Shown: positions 53,934 through 63,501, counted from the stretch's first letter. The stretch is DNA of 64,000 bases from Lentzea guizhouensis (GCF_001701025.1 NZ_CP016793.1:5022001-5086000); one strand, 5' to 3'. Notes: generated by a model from the letters alone, not told the origin. Numbers and translations: made by a program.

Positions 53934-56900
53934 TCATGCGGCTTTTCCTGCCTTCTTCACCCGCTCCCAGAGGTGGTGTGCCCACTCGGCCAGCGGCAGC
54001 TCCCAGTGCTTGCCGATGTTCTCCTTGGTCGCGAGTTGGCGCAGGTCCCAACCGAGCTCGACGCCGTCCAGCAGCACCAGGTTCGCCAGGTCCTTGCCCG
54101 TGGTCTTCTTCTTGGGGTCCATCCGGCCCTCGTACGTCGACCGCGGCGCGAGGATGAAGTCGGCCTTCTGCCCGATCGCGGGATCGGACCGCACCTTCCT
54201 GATGAGCGCCTGCAGCTTGGCCGAACACGCTTGGCAGGGGCTGGCGCTGATGGCGAACACGAGCTGCGGCCGGTTGCCGGCGGCGACCTCCTTGCGAACC
54301 GCCTCGAGTGCGCGGTCCCAGTGCTGCTCGATCACCATGTCCTCGGCGTGCCTGCCGCCTTTGCCGCCGGTGGCGGACTCGTTGTACTCGCATTGGCCGA
54401 TCATGGCGCCGTTGACCGTCACTGCGGCGATGACGTAGTTGCGCACGCCTTCGGCCTTGTTCTCGAACGCCAGCTTGAGCTTGTCGAGGTCCGTGCCTTC
54501 GAACACCTCGGCCAAGGGGATGCGACGCTGGTCCGGCGGGCTCGCGACCGCGGTCAGCTCGGCCGTCTTGCCGTCCTCGGACGCCGTCAGGTCCAACCTC
54601 TTCAGGCCCTGCTCCCGGTAGCGCCGGCGGATGCCGTCGAGCACCGGCTTGGCGGCGTCGATCCGGTCGAGACCGCGCAACTCGGTGTGGGCGTCGCGAA
54701 GTGCGTCCGATTTGACCTTCTCCGGCCCGGCTTTCGCGTCGTCCCCCTTCCCGTCCTTCTTGCCGGTCAGCTTCCCGATGAACTTCTTGCCCGCCTTCAC
54801 GATCGTCCCGACGACCTTGTCGATCACCTTCCCCACCGGTGCCTGGATCTTCGCCAGAATCGACTTGATCTTCTCCGAGATCCCGCCCAGCCCCAGCAGC
54901 GACGCCAGGAACCCGAGCACCACCGGCACCGCCTTCGCCAGCGTCTTCTCGATCAACCCCGCCACCGCCCCGACCCCGCCACGAGCGATGGACTCGACCG
55001 AGTCGAGCACCGAGTCCACGAACTCCTTGATCTGGGCGGCGCGGTCGACGAAGAACATGACGACGTCGTAGATCGCCTTGCACGCCTTGACGAAGGCGGC
55101 CGCAGGGTTCAGCAGCGAGATGATCCAGGTGATGCCGGCCTTGACGATCTTCTCGACCACGAACTCCTTGATCTGGCCGAGCACCATCTCCTTGAGGTCG
55201 CCGAGCTTCTCGACCACCCACTTCCACAGCCCGGGCAGGCCTTCGGTGACGAGGATCTTGACGACCTCCAGCTTCGACTCCAGGAACGCGAGCACCGGCT
55301 CCGGGATGACCCTGGTGATCCGCGCCCGGACCGAAGCCCAGGTCAGGCCCAGGATGGAAAGGATCATCCGCAGGATGCCGCGTGCGTCGAAGGTGTCGGG
55401 GATCTCGATGCCCGCCGACGCGAGGTTGCCGAGCAGCCAGCCCTTCAGGCCGCTCTTCAGGTGCTCCAGGATGTTCGCGGCGAAGTTCATGACACCGGTC
55501 TTCACCGCATTGACCAGGTTGCCGAGGAACTCGATCGGCTTCGCGATGATCAGCTCCACGGCACCGGCCGCGCGGGACAGGACGCCGAGCAGCATGTCCT
55601 TCAGCTTCACGATCGTGTCGATGGCGCCGCCGACGGCCTCCTTCGCCTTGCTCCACAGGCCCTTGTTCGCCTCCTGCAGGGCCTTGATCTCCTCGTCGAC
55701 GGCGTTGCGGGCCTCGACGTAGCGGGAGGCCAGGTCCTCGACCAGGGACTGCTGCTTCTCGTCGACCGAGCTCTCCAGCGAGTCGAACTGGTCGCCGAAC
55801 GAGTCCGCCGCCTCGCCGGCGATCTTGCGCAGCGACGGTGCCTGCGATGCCACCTTCTGCTTCACGCGTTCGCGGCCGTCGGAGATCAGCTGCTTGGCTT
55901 CGCCGAGACGGGCGCCGATGTGGTCGGCGATGCCGTTGATGACGCGCAGCATGTGCTGCTCGTAGACCTTGCGCGACTCCAGGAACAGGGCGTTCGCCTC
56001 GGCGGGCAGGTCGGCGAAGAGGTCCCACGTCCAGCGCGCGGCGCCCTCGACGCCGGAGTAGCGCTGCTCGCGGTAGCGGCCCATGCGGGCCTTGTGGTCG
56101 GCGGTGAAGGCGGCCTTGGCGTCGGCCTCGCCCTTCTCGAACTGCTGGGCGACCTCGCCGTCGAGGGCGTTGAGCACGCCCTCGACCTTGGTCTTGGTCT
56201 CGTCGAAGATCGCGCGGATCTCACCGGTGATGCGCGCGCGTTCCTGTTCGTCCTTGGTCTTCGTCGCCGAACGCTGGGCCGCGCCGCGCGTTCCGTCCGC
56301 GGTCCGTGCGGTGTTCATGCCGGTGACCGCGGCGGTTCCGGACGCCTGGGCCGCTGCGGCGGCCGAGGTCAGCGTGGCGGCTTCGGCGGATCGGACGGCG
56401 GCGGGGGCGGTCGCGGTGTGCTGCTCGCCCTCCTCCTTGGCGGCCAGCGCGCTCTGGAACTCCGGCTCGTTCGACTCGGCCAGCTGCTGGTCGGTGACCT
56501 TCGCCTCGGCCATCTTCGCGTGCGTCTCGCACTGGTCGGCGCGCAGGTCGGTCTGCTCGGCGGGTGCCTTGACCGGCACGGCTCTCGCGGTGTCGACCGG
56601 GGCGACGGGCGCGGTGGGTGGCTGGACCAGTGGCGTGACCGGCTTCTCGACGGCCTTGCTCGCGTCGGGGGTTTCCTTCGTGCGGTCGGTGACGTCCTTG
56701 GCCGAGGTGTCCTTGCCCGCGGCCACCTTGCCGATCACCTCGGACTTCACCGCGTCGGCCTTGCCGGAGGTCGCGAACTTGTCGGCCTCGTCCAGGTTCT
56801 GCGGTGCCTGCTTGGCGATCGCGGCGTTCACGGCCGCGACGAAGCCCGCCTTGTCGAAGCCCGCCGGTTTCGCGGCGGCCATCTTGTCGGCCTGGTCGGC

Positions 56901-57230
56901 CTTGGCCTGGGCGTCCTTGTCGTCGGCGGGCGCGACGGCGGCGTCCTGCGACTTCTTGACCTCGGCCGCGGCCGGTGGGTGGGCCTTGGCGGTCTTGGCC
57001 TTGGCGGCGATGTCCGTGCGCACCGAACGGAAGCGCGGGTCGGTCGCGGGCGTGACGGCCGGCGGTGCGGGGGCCGGCGCGGGGCAGGCCCGTTGGACGA
57101 GCAGGTCGGAGACGGCCGCGTTGCCCGCCGCCTGTTGCAGGCGCAGCAGGGCCGGGACCGGTTTGCGCACGCGCGGAACCGGCCGGGGCGGCTGGTCGGC
57201 GCTCCCGGTGCGGTCGCGGTCCCGTGGCAT
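53934..57230 (-). CDS. Large eCIS-associated protein with C-terminal deaminase-like toxin domain
   Basis: The product is about 1098 aa from ATG 57230 (TTG 57266 is an alternative start). Residues 31-47 are the LQQAAGNAAVSDLLVQR motif. Residues about 50-340 are Ala/Lys/Pro-rich; about 340-880 are long amphipathic and hydrophobic helices (AGAVELIIAKPIEFLGNLVN, VVLGFLASLLGLGGISEK). The last about 220 residues hold a zinc deaminase signature: H961-A-E963 and P998-C999-Q-A-C1002, with upstream GQCEYNESATGGKGG. Polymorphic-toxin deaminases edit nucleic acids; the target here is unknown. No clear immunity gene is adjacent. It faces the DUF4157 gene tail-to-tail. Confidence 0.72.
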   Translation of the reverse strand: MPRDRDRTGSADQPPRPVPRVRKPVPALLRLQQAAGNAAVSDLLVQRACPAPAPAPPAVTPATDPRFRSVRTDIAAKAKTAKAHPPAAAEVKKSQDAAVAPADDKDAQAKADQADKMAAAKPAGFDKAGFVAAVNAAIAKQAPQNLDEADKFATSGKADAVKSEVIGKVAAGKDTSAKDVTDRTKETPDASKAVEKPVTPLVQPPTAPVAPVDTARAVPVKAPAEQTDLRADQCETHAKMAEAKVTDQQLAESNEPEFQSALAAKEEGEQHTATAPAAVRSAEAATLTSAAAAAQASGTAAVTGMNTARTADGTRGAAQRSATKTKDEQERARITGEIRAIFDETKTKVEGVLNALDGEVAQQFEKGEADAKAAFTADHKARMGRYREQRYSGVEGAARWTWDLFADLPAEANALFLESRKVYEQHMLRVINGIADHIGARLGEAKQLISDGRERVKQKVASQAPSLRKIAGEAADSFGDQFDSLESSVDEKQQSLVEDLASRYVEARNAVDEEIKALQEANKGLWSKAKEAVGGAIDTIVKLKDMLLGVLSRAAGAVELIIAKPIEFLGNLVNAVKTGVMNFAANILEHLKSGLKGWLLGNLASAGIEIPDTFDARGILRMILSILGLTWASVRARITRVIPEPVLAFLESKLEVVKILVTEGLPGLWKWVVEKLGDLKEMVLGQIKEFVVEKIVKAGITWIISLLNPAAAFVKACKAIYDVVMFFVDRAAQIKEFVDSVLDSVESIARGGVGAVAGLIEKTLAKAVPVVLGFLASLLGLGGISEKIKSILAKIQAPVGKVIDKVVGTIVKAGKKFIGKLTGKKDGKGDDAKAGPEKVKSDALRDAHTELRGLDRIDAAKPVLDGIRRRYREQGLKRLDLTASEDGKTAELTAVASPPDQRRIPLAEVFEGTDLDKLKLAFENKAEGVRNYVIAAVTVNGAMIGQCEYNESATGGKGGRHAEDMVIEQHWDRALEAVRKEVAAGNRPQLVFAISASPCQACSAKLQALIRKVRSDPAIGQKADFILAPRSTYEGRMDPKKKTTGKDLANLVLLDGVELGWDLRQLATKENIGKHWELPLAEWAHHLWERVKKAGKAA

Positions 57231-57281
57231 GCGTTCACTGTTGGTGCGGCCGACCGCCTCCCACAACGTCCATAGGGGCAG

Positions 57282-58232
57282 TCACCAGGGCGCAGGTGAG
57301 CTGGCGTCCGGCACCAGCACCCGCGCCTCGCCGCTGCCGTCCGCGGGCTCGGCCCACACGTCGTTGGTGCCGTCGTCGCGCTGGATGCCGTAGGCGACCG
57401 TCCGGTCGTCGATCCAGGCGGGCTGGTCGTCGACGTTGCGGGTGTCGGCGAGCGGGGTGATCTCGCGCGTGGCGAGGTCCAGCACGGACACGCGCCAGCC
57501 GCGTTGCGGATCGCCGCCGACGGCGGCCTTGTAGGCGATCCGGGTGCCGTCGGGGGACAGCGACGGGCATTCGACGTTGTCCACCAGCGTCCGGGCCTTG
57601 CGGGCCGCGAAGTCGCCCTCGACCAGGTAGCGGTGCCCGGCGGTGGACATGGTGGCGTAGAAGCGGTTGTCGTCGGCGGTGAAGGTGACGCCCCAGAAGT
57701 TCGCGTCGGCGGGCAGCTGCGCCATGCCCTCGACCGAGAACTCCTCCAGCGACCGCACGAGCGCGCCCGTCTTCGTGTCCAGGATTCCGGTGCTGGTGGA
57801 GAAACCATTGGCGGCGTAGGAGTGCCCGTCGACGAACAACGTCCACGCCACCATCCGGCCGCTCGCCGAGACACGGGTGCGGTTGGGGAACCCGGTCAGC
57901 GGGACGGTCCGCAGCTCGTTCAGCCGGGAGTCCAGCACGGCCAGCTCGCCCGCCTTGAGCGCGCCGACCGGTCGCAGGCAGGAGATGGTGCCCGCGGCTC
58001 CGTAGACGCGGTCGCAGCGTTGCGCGGTGACCTCCCTGGGGCCGTTCGGGTCGGTGCTGGAGACGGTGGTGAGCTGGCCGTTGCTGAGGACCAGCAGCCG
58101 CGGCCCCGACGCCGACCCGGCCGAGATCGAGTGCGCCGCCTCGCCGGTGGACGCGGACAGCGCGGTGTAGCCGACCGCGACGCCGGCCAGCAGCACGGCG
58201 GCGAACACGGTGATCAACAGGCGGTGCTTCAC
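57282..58232 (-). CDS. TolB/PD40-like propeller protein, membrane-anchored
   Basis: The product is 316 aa from the GTG at 58232, which overlaps the MFS stop by 4 bp. An N-terminal hydrophobic segment (LLITVFAAVLLAGVAVGYTAL) is a signal anchor. The body has PD40 propeller repeats (CPSLSPDGTRIAYKAA, NVDDQPAWIDDRTVAYGIQRDDGTNDVWAEP). It probably faces outside. It lies between the MFS gene and the putative toxin gene in one minus-strand group; no role is established. Confidence 0.75.
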   Translation of the reverse strand: MKHRLLITVFAAVLLAGVAVGYTALSASTGEAAHSISAGSASGPRLLVLSNGQLTTVSSTDPNGPREVTAQRCDRVYGAAGTISCLRPVGALKAGELAVLDSRLNELRTVPLTGFPNRTRVSASGRMVAWTLFVDGHSYAANGFSTSTGILDTKTGALVRSLEEFSVEGMAQLPADANFWGVTFTADDNRFYATMSTAGHRYLVEGDFAARKARTLVDNVECPSLSPDGTRIAYKAAVGGDPQRGWRVSVLDLATREITPLADTRNVDDQPAWIDDRTVAYGIQRDDGTNDVWAEPADGSGEARVLVPDASSPAPW

Positions 58233-59440
58233 GCGCGCACCTTCCTTCCTCCGAGCAGAACGGCGGTGGCGACCAGCGCGATCACCACGGCGACGGCGGC
58301 GGTCCTGGTGGCGATCTCCGGGCCGAGGAACTGCCAGGCCAGGCCGAAGAGCACCGACGAACCGAGGTAGGCGAGCGCCTGTCCACTCTGGATCAACGCG
58401 ATCCCGGTGGTGCGCAGGCGTTCCGGCAGTACCGGACCGGCGAGCGCCATCAGTACGCCGTCGGTGGCCGCGTAGAACACGCCGTACAGCACCACGACGG
58501 TGACCATCAGCGGAACGCCGCCGATCGGGCCGTGCAGCAGCAGGTAGACGGCGGTCAGCGCGCCGTACCCGCACAGCATCACCTTCAGCCGGCCGACGCG
58601 GTCCGCGAGCGCGCCCAGCGGTGCGGCGAGCAGCAGGTACACCAGGCTGGTGCCGACCGCGAGCAGCGGGAACCAGCCGAACGCCAGCCCTTCCCGCTTC
58701 TGCAGCAACAGGTACACGAACCCGTCGCCGATGGTGACCAGCCCGAGCAACGCGGCGGCGGCGACGATCCTGCGGACGGCCGGGTCCTTGAGCAGGGCGA
58801 GCTTGAGCGGTTCCTTGCGCTGCAGCGGTTTCGGCCGGTCCCGCACGTAGAGGACCAGCACCAGCACGCCGAACGCGGCGATGCAGAAGCTGGTGACGAA
58901 CACGGCGTCGAACGACTGGGCGGAGGCGGCGAGCACGGCCATGGCGACCAGCGGCCCGGCGAACGCGCCGATGCCGTCCATCGCCCGGTGCACGCCGAAC
59001 GCGCGGCCGAGGTCACCGCTGGGGGTGGACAACGTGATCAGCGCGTCCCGCGGTGCTGTGCGCAGACCCTTCCCGGCGCGGTCGGCGGTGATCACGAGCC
59101 CGAGCGCGGCCGTGGAGTTGCCGACGGCCAGCAGTCCGAGCTTGGCCACCGCGGAGAGCCCGTAACCGAACCCCGCGACGGCCTTGCGCCGGTTGGTGCG
59201 GTCGGCGAGGTAGCCGCCCGCGAGTCGCAGCAGCGTGGTGGCGCCGGTGTAGACGCCGTCGACCAGCCCGTACGCCGCCGGGCTGAGCTGGAGGCCGATG
59301 ACCAGGTACAGCGGCAGGATCGCGGCCACCATCTCCGACGAGACGTCGGTGATCAGGCTGACCGTGCCGAGCGCGAAGACGTTGCCGCTCAGCCCTTTCC
59401 AGTTCGCTGTCTTGGGTCGGTCTACTGTGGATAGGTACAC
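58229..59440 (-). CDS. MFS transporter
   Basis: The product is 403 aa with about 12 hydrophobic helices, including GLVDGVYTGATTLLRLAGGYLADRTNRRKAV (the MFS loop 2-3 motif) and APLGALADRVGRLKVM in the second half. It is drug/metabolite-efflux-like; no substrate is readable. GGAGG lies 5 nt before the GTG. It heads the minus-strand group with the propeller and putative toxin genes. Confidence 0.85.
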   Translation of the reverse strand: MYLSTVDRPKTANWKGLSGNVFALGTVSLITDVSSEMVAAILPLYLVIGLQLSPAAYGLVDGVYTGATTLLRLAGGYLADRTNRRKAVAGFGYGLSAVAKLGLLAVGNSTAALGLVITADRAGKGLRTAPRDALITLSTPSGDLGRAFGVHRAMDGIGAFAGPLVAMAVLAASAQSFDAVFVTSFCIAAFGVLVLVLYVRDRPKPLQRKEPLKLALLKDPAVRRIVAAAALLGLVTIGDGFVYLLLQKREGLAFGWFPLLAVGTSLVYLLLAAPLGALADRVGRLKVMLCGYGALTAVYLLLHGPIGGVPLMVTVVVLYGVFYAATDGVLMALAGPVLPERLRTTGIALIQSGQALAYLGSSVLFGLAWQFLGPEIATRTAAVAVVIALVATAVLLGGRKVRA

Positions 59441-59473
59441 ATCGGCCTCCAGCCGGTCAGCTACGGGCGTGCG

Positions 59474-60835
59474 TCAGTGGCAGTTGGTGGTGCCGCTGTC
59501 GGTGTAGGTCTTGCCCGACTCGGGCACGAACTGCCAGTCGAAGCTGTTGCTGTGCAACGTCAGCTTCAGCACACCGCGGGTGCCGGTGTTGCGCGCCTCG
59601 CTGTTCGGCTTGATCGTGCCGAACCCGTAGGCGCCCGCCCCGCCCATGCCCGCGACGAACGTCCTGATGCCGCGCGCCGTGTCGAGCGCGCCACTGGGGT
59701 TCTGCGGGGCGAACCGCTCGTACTGGTGGTTGTGGCCGAACAGCACCACGTCCGCGTTGTAGTCGTACAACGCCTGGAACAACGGCCTGGTCGCCGTCGA
59801 CGGCGCGTGGTTGGCCCCGCTGGTGAACAGCGGGTGGTGCCAGTACGCCGCGGTGCACGGCTTCGTGCTCGCCGCCAGGTCCTGCCGCAGCCACTGCTCC
59901 TGCGCGCTGCCCGCGGACATGCTGATGTTGGAGTTCAGCGACACGATGTGCCAGTTGCCGATGTCGTAGGAGTAGTACCCGCGCCCGGAAGGCCCGGCCT
60001 GCGCCCCGAAGTAGCTGTAGTACCCGGAGGCACCGCTGGTGTGGTAGTCGTGGTTGCCCGGCGAAGGCCGCGTGCGCGCCTTGTGCCGCCCCCACGTGGG
60101 CTCGTAGTAGGAGTTGAACTGCGACAACGTCCCGTCCGGGTACACGTTGTCCCCGGTCGTCCAGACGGTGCCCTGGATGTTGTCCAGCAACGCCGCCGTG
60201 GCGCTGTCCCCGGACCCGGAGTCCGCGATGTCCCCGGCCCCGACGAACACCGGGTCGTTGCCCGGCTGGGTGCTGCCGGTGGTGATCACGAGCCGCGGCG
60301 CCGTCGTGGCCCCCGACTCCCTGCTGTCGTAGTCGGCCCCGTCCGTGCTGCTGGACGTGACCCCGATGCTGAACGTGCCGTTGCCGGTGACGTAGCTCGT
60401 GACGTCGACCTCGTACCAGGCGTTGCGCACGACCGCCCCGAGCGACCCCAGGGTGGCGCCGTCGATGGCGGGCTGGGCGTTGGCGGTGACAGCCGCCTCC
60501 GACCAGCTCGTGCTGCTCATCGCCCGGAACGTGCCCCCGTTCGGGCTCTCCGCACCGGAGACGTCGTCGGTGTGGATGCGCAGCTTCGCGTTGGTGACGG
60601 CCTCGGTGAGCCCGGAGACGGCGAACTTGAGGAACATCCGCTTGACCGGCGAGTTGTCGACGCCGAGCTGCCCGGACGTGCCGTAGTTGGTGCTCGCCGC
60701 GGCGTTGTCCACGTACGTGTCCGCGGTGGCGGTGAACGTGGTCGTGGCCGCTTGTGCTGAGGTGGAGGCGGTGATCGTTGCCGCCGTGATGACGACCGTG
60801 GTGAGCACGGCCAGTGGAGCCCTGCGACGTGACAT
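59474..60835 (-). CDS. Secreted metallophosphoesterase with N-terminal DNRLRE/CBM96-like domain
   Basis: The product is 453 aa from the ATG at 60835. A Sec signal peptide (about 1-30) is followed by a DNRLRE-type beta domain (TADTYVDNAAASTNYGTSGQLGVDNS, FLKFAVSGL) and a calcineurin-like phosphoesterase domain with GAGDIADS, TTGDNVYPDG, PGNHDY, YWHHPLF and VVLFGHNHQYERF, the complete metal-ligand set. It hydrolyses phosphate esters outside the cell. It is monocistronic and divergent from the tail sheath gene. Confidence 0.88.
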   Translation of the reverse strand: MSRRRAPLAVLTTVVITAATITASTSAQAATTTFTATADTYVDNAAASTNYGTSGQLGVDNSPVKRMFLKFAVSGLTEAVTNAKLRIHTDDVSGAESPNGGTFRAMSSTSWSEAAVTANAQPAIDGATLGSLGAVVRNAWYEVDVTSYVTGNGTFSIGVTSSSTDGADYDSRESGATTAPRLVITTGSTQPGNDPVFVGAGDIADSGSGDSATAALLDNIQGTVWTTGDNVYPDGTLSQFNSYYEPTWGRHKARTRPSPGNHDYHTSGASGYYSYFGAQAGPSGRGYYSYDIGNWHIVSLNSNISMSAGSAQEQWLRQDLAASTKPCTAAYWHHPLFTSGANHAPSTATRPLFQALYDYNADVVLFGHNHQYERFAPQNPSGALDTARGIRTFVAGMGGAGAYGFGTIKPNSEARNTGTRGVLKLTLHSNSFDWQFVPESGKTYTDSGTTNCH

Positions 60836-61126
60836 GCCAGCGCACTTCCTTGTTGGCGGACATGGGCCGTCGGGAAGGGTAGAGCGCGGTTCATCGGTGG
60901 CTGATGATCGTACGAGGGCGGTTTGGTGAACGCCGGAAGAACGACGTTGACGGTCGTCGCGGTGTTCGCTCATGAGCTCGTGGTCGCCCTGAGCGCCCCG
61001 GCGACCGGCGTTGCCCTTTCGGGCAGCCGCTGACTCCCTTCGGCACCGCCGCGTGGTCGTGTCGGGTTCTCGCAGGTCGCCGGAGCATGTGTCGAACAGG
61101 GTTCCGAACGATCTGGGAGGCCGTCG
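60836..61126. promoter_or_regulatory. Intergenic gap between the phosphoesterase and the sheath operon
   Basis: This 291-bp gap must hold two divergent promoters. I see no strong palindrome or clear -35/-10 pair and no gene. The sheath ATG is preceded by GGGAGG. Confidence 0.3.
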
Positions 61127-62641
61127 ATGCCCACCTATCTCTCGCCGGGCGTGTACGTCGAGGAGGTGGAGGCGGGCGCCCGCCCCATCGAGGGCGTGGG
61201 CACCGCCGTCGCCGCGTTCGTCGGGTTCGCGGCCAAGGGTGAGTACAACACCCCGACGCTCGTCTCGAACTGGGCGCAGTACACCGAGAAGTTCGGCGAC
61301 TTCGCCGAGGGCTGCTACCTGCCGCTGGCGGTCTACGGCTACTTCCTCAACGGCGGCAACAACTGCTACGTCGTGCGCGTCGGCGGCGACAAGGCCACGC
61401 CCGCGCTGCCCGCCGGCGCCCAGGGCGTGCTGGGCGGCTACCGCGTCGCCGCGCGCGAGCTGTCCGCCTCCTCGCTGTCCGTCGAGGTCGCCGACCCGGC
61501 GGGCGAGAACCCGCCGGACGACCGCTTCTCCGTGGTGGTCAAGGACAACGGCAAGGTCGTCGAGACCCACCAGGTCTCCGCCAAGCGCGGCAAGGAGAAC
61601 GTCGTCACGGTGGTGAACGCGGCCTCCAAGCTGATCACGATCACCGAGGTAGCCGGCGCGCCGGTCGCCAAGCCGGACAAGACGTCCGTCGCGTTGCGCG
61701 AGGCCCAGGCGCCGCCGCCGGTGCCGCGCAAGGTCGTTCCCGACGACTACGTGGGCGACGTCGCCGACCGCACCGGCTTCGGCGGCCTGGAGGCGATCGA
61801 CGAGATCACGATGGTCTCGGTGCCCGACCTGATGAGCTCCTACCAGCGCGGCCTGATCACGCTGGAGGGCGTCAAGACCGTGCAGGCGGCCATGATCGCG
61901 CACTGCGAGCTCATGGGCGACCGCATGGCGATCCTCGACCCGCCGCCCGACCTCTCGCCGGACCAGGTGAAGAACTGGAAGCAGACCGAGGCCGGCTACG
62001 ACTCGAAGTACGCGACGCTGTACTACCCGTGGGTCAAGGTCTACGACCCGTCCACTTCGGACAACGTCTTCGTGCCGCCGTCCGGCCACATGGCCGGGAT
62101 CTGGGCCCGCACCGACGCGGCGCGCGGGGTGCACAAGGCCCCGGCGAACGAGGTCGTGCGCGGCGCCGTGGCGTTGCACACCCAGCTCACCAAGGCCGAG
62201 CAGGAGCTGCTGAACCCGATCGGCGTGAACTGCATCCGCTCGTTCACCGGCCGCGGCATCCGCGTCTGGGGCGCGCGGACGTTGTCGTCGGACCCGGCCT
62301 GGCGCTACCTGAACGTGCGGCGGCTCTTCAACTACCTCGAGGAGTCCATCATGGACGGAACGCAGTGGGTCGTCTTCGAACCGAACGACGACGCGCTGTG
62401 GGCCCGCATCCGCCGCACGATCAGCGCGTTCCTGGTGATGGAGTGGCGCAAGGGCGCGCTGTTCGGCCTGACGCCCGACGAGGCCTTCTACGTCAAGTGC
62501 GACCGCGAGACCAACCCCGCCGAGGGCATCGACCTCGGCCAGGTGATCTGCGAGGTCGGCGTCGCACCGGTGAAGCCCGCCGAGTTCGTCGTCTTCCGGC
62601 TCGCCCAGATCCAGGGCGGCACCAGTCTGGTCAACGAGTAA
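61127..62641 (+). CDS. Contractile tail sheath protein (eCIS)
   Basis: The product is 504 aa. The start YLSPGVYVEEVEAGARPIEGVGTAVAAFVGFA, the NCYVVRVGG strand, and the C-terminal domain IRVWGARTLSSDPAWRYLNVRRLFNYLEESI are diagnostic of sheath proteins of contractile injection systems and phage tails. It contracts to drive the inner tube. It starts the plus-strand structural operon. Confidence 0.93.
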   Translation: MPTYLSPGVYVEEVEAGARPIEGVGTAVAAFVGFAAKGEYNTPTLVSNWAQYTEKFGDFAEGCYLPLAVYGYFLNGGNNCYVVRVGGDKATPALPAGAQGVLGGYRVAARELSASSLSVEVADPAGENPPDDRFSVVVKDNGKVVETHQVSAKRGKENVVTVVNAASKLITITEVAGAPVAKPDKTSVALREAQAPPPVPRKVVPDDYVGDVADRTGFGGLEAIDEITMVSVPDLMSSYQRGLITLEGVKTVQAAMIAHCELMGDRMAILDPPPDLSPDQVKNWKQTEAGYDSKYATLYYPWVKVYDPSTSDNVFVPPSGHMAGIWARTDAARGVHKAPANEVVRGAVALHTQLTKAEQELLNPIGVNCIRSFTGRGIRVWGARTLSSDPAWRYLNVRRLFNYLEESIMDGTQWVVFEPNDDALWARIRRTISAFLVMEWRKGALFGLTPDEAFYVKCDRETNPAEGIDLGQVICEVGVAPVKPAEFVVFRLAQIQGGTSLVNE

Positions 62642-62665
62642 CCGAGCAGAAGGCGGTTCAGCGTC

Positions 62666-63109
62666 ATGGCACTCCCCGAACTCGACACGTCGGTCGGCCA
62701 CTCGTTCGGCCTGGAGGTCGACGGCATCACAATCAAGCAGATCTCCGAGGTGACCGGCCTGAAGATGGAACAGGACGTCATCGAGCTCAAGCAGAACACC
62801 TCCGACGGCAAGTACGTCGTGAAGAAGCTGCCCGGCCGCAAGAAGGCGGGCGAGGTCACCTTCACCCGCGGCCTGACCGGTGACAACTCGTTCGAGAGGT
62901 GGGTGAAGGACGCCCAGTTCGGCAAGATGGGCGCCGCCCGCAAGAACGGCGTGGTCGTCGTCTACGACTACGAGGGCCAGCCCATCAAGCGCTACAAGAT
63001 CATGCACGCCTGGCCGAAGTCGCTGGAGATCGGCTCGCTGAAGGCCGGCGACACCTCCGTGCTCACCGAGAAGCTCGTCGTCACGTACGAGGAGATGGAA
63101 GTCGAGTGA
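62666..63109 (+). CDS. Inner tube protein (eCIS)
   Basis: The product is 147 aa of the tail-tube family: HSFGLEVDGITIKQISEVTGLKMEQDVIELKQ, then KKAGEVTFTRGLTGDNSFERWVKDA. Subunits stack as the rigid tube inside the sheath. The stop overlaps the next GTG (GTGA). Confidence 0.92.
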   Translation: MALPELDTSVGHSFGLEVDGITIKQISEVTGLKMEQDVIELKQNTSDGKYVVKKLPGRKKAGEVTFTRGLTGDNSFERWVKDAQFGKMGAARKNGVVVVYDYEGQPIKRYKIMHAWPKSLEIGSLKAGDTSVLTEKLVVTYEEMEVE

Positions 63110-63501
63110 AACGCGGCGGCACCGCTCAGGTCATGCAGACGGAGTTCGCGTTCGAGCTCCCGCGCGGCTACGTGGACTCGTCCGGAACTGTGCACCGTTC
63201 CGGCGTGATGCGCCTCGCGACCGCACGCGACGAGCTGGTCCCCCTGCGGGACGACCGGGTCCGCGAGAACTCGGCCTACCTGACGGTGGTCCTGCTGGGC
63301 AGGGTGGTCGTGCGGATCGGTGACGTGACGGACGTGCACGCCGGCGTCATCGAGAACCTCTTCGCCTCGGACCTGGCTTTCCTGCAGGACATGTACCGCC
63401 GGATCAACAGCGAGGGCCACACCCGGTCCGCGGTCGCGTGCCCGGGGTGTGGCCACGGCTTCGAGGTGGACATCGCGGGCGGGCGCCTGGGGGAACCGTG
63501 A
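63106..63501 (+). CDS. Phage-tail-assembly-like eCIS protein with zinc ribbon
   Basis: The product is 131 aa. The N-terminal two-thirds (TEFAFELPRGYVDSSGTVHRSGVMRLATARDELVPLRD) resembles small tail-assembly proteins placed after the tube gene in eCIS loci. The C-terminus has a CPGCGHGFEVD ribbon-like half-site. It overlaps both neighbours by 4 bp. Confidence 0.75.
   Translation: MKRGGTAQVMQTEFAFELPRGYVDSSGTVHRSGVMRLATARDELVPLRDDRVRENSAYLTVVLLGRVVVRIGDVTDVHAGVIENLFASDLAFLQDMYRRINSEGHTRSAVACPGCGHGFEVDIAGGRLGEP

Noticed and set aside
53560..57275. Long open frames on both strands over the deaminase-domain gene (822 aa minus, 1186 aa plus)
   Set aside because: Low-complexity Arg/Gly/Val/Asp strings with no motif; the 53934-57230 minus frame holds the motifs.
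60836..63007. Extension of the phosphoesterase frame by over 700 aa upstream
   Set aside because: The signal peptide at ATG 60835 marks the true start; the extension runs antisense through the sheath and tube genes.
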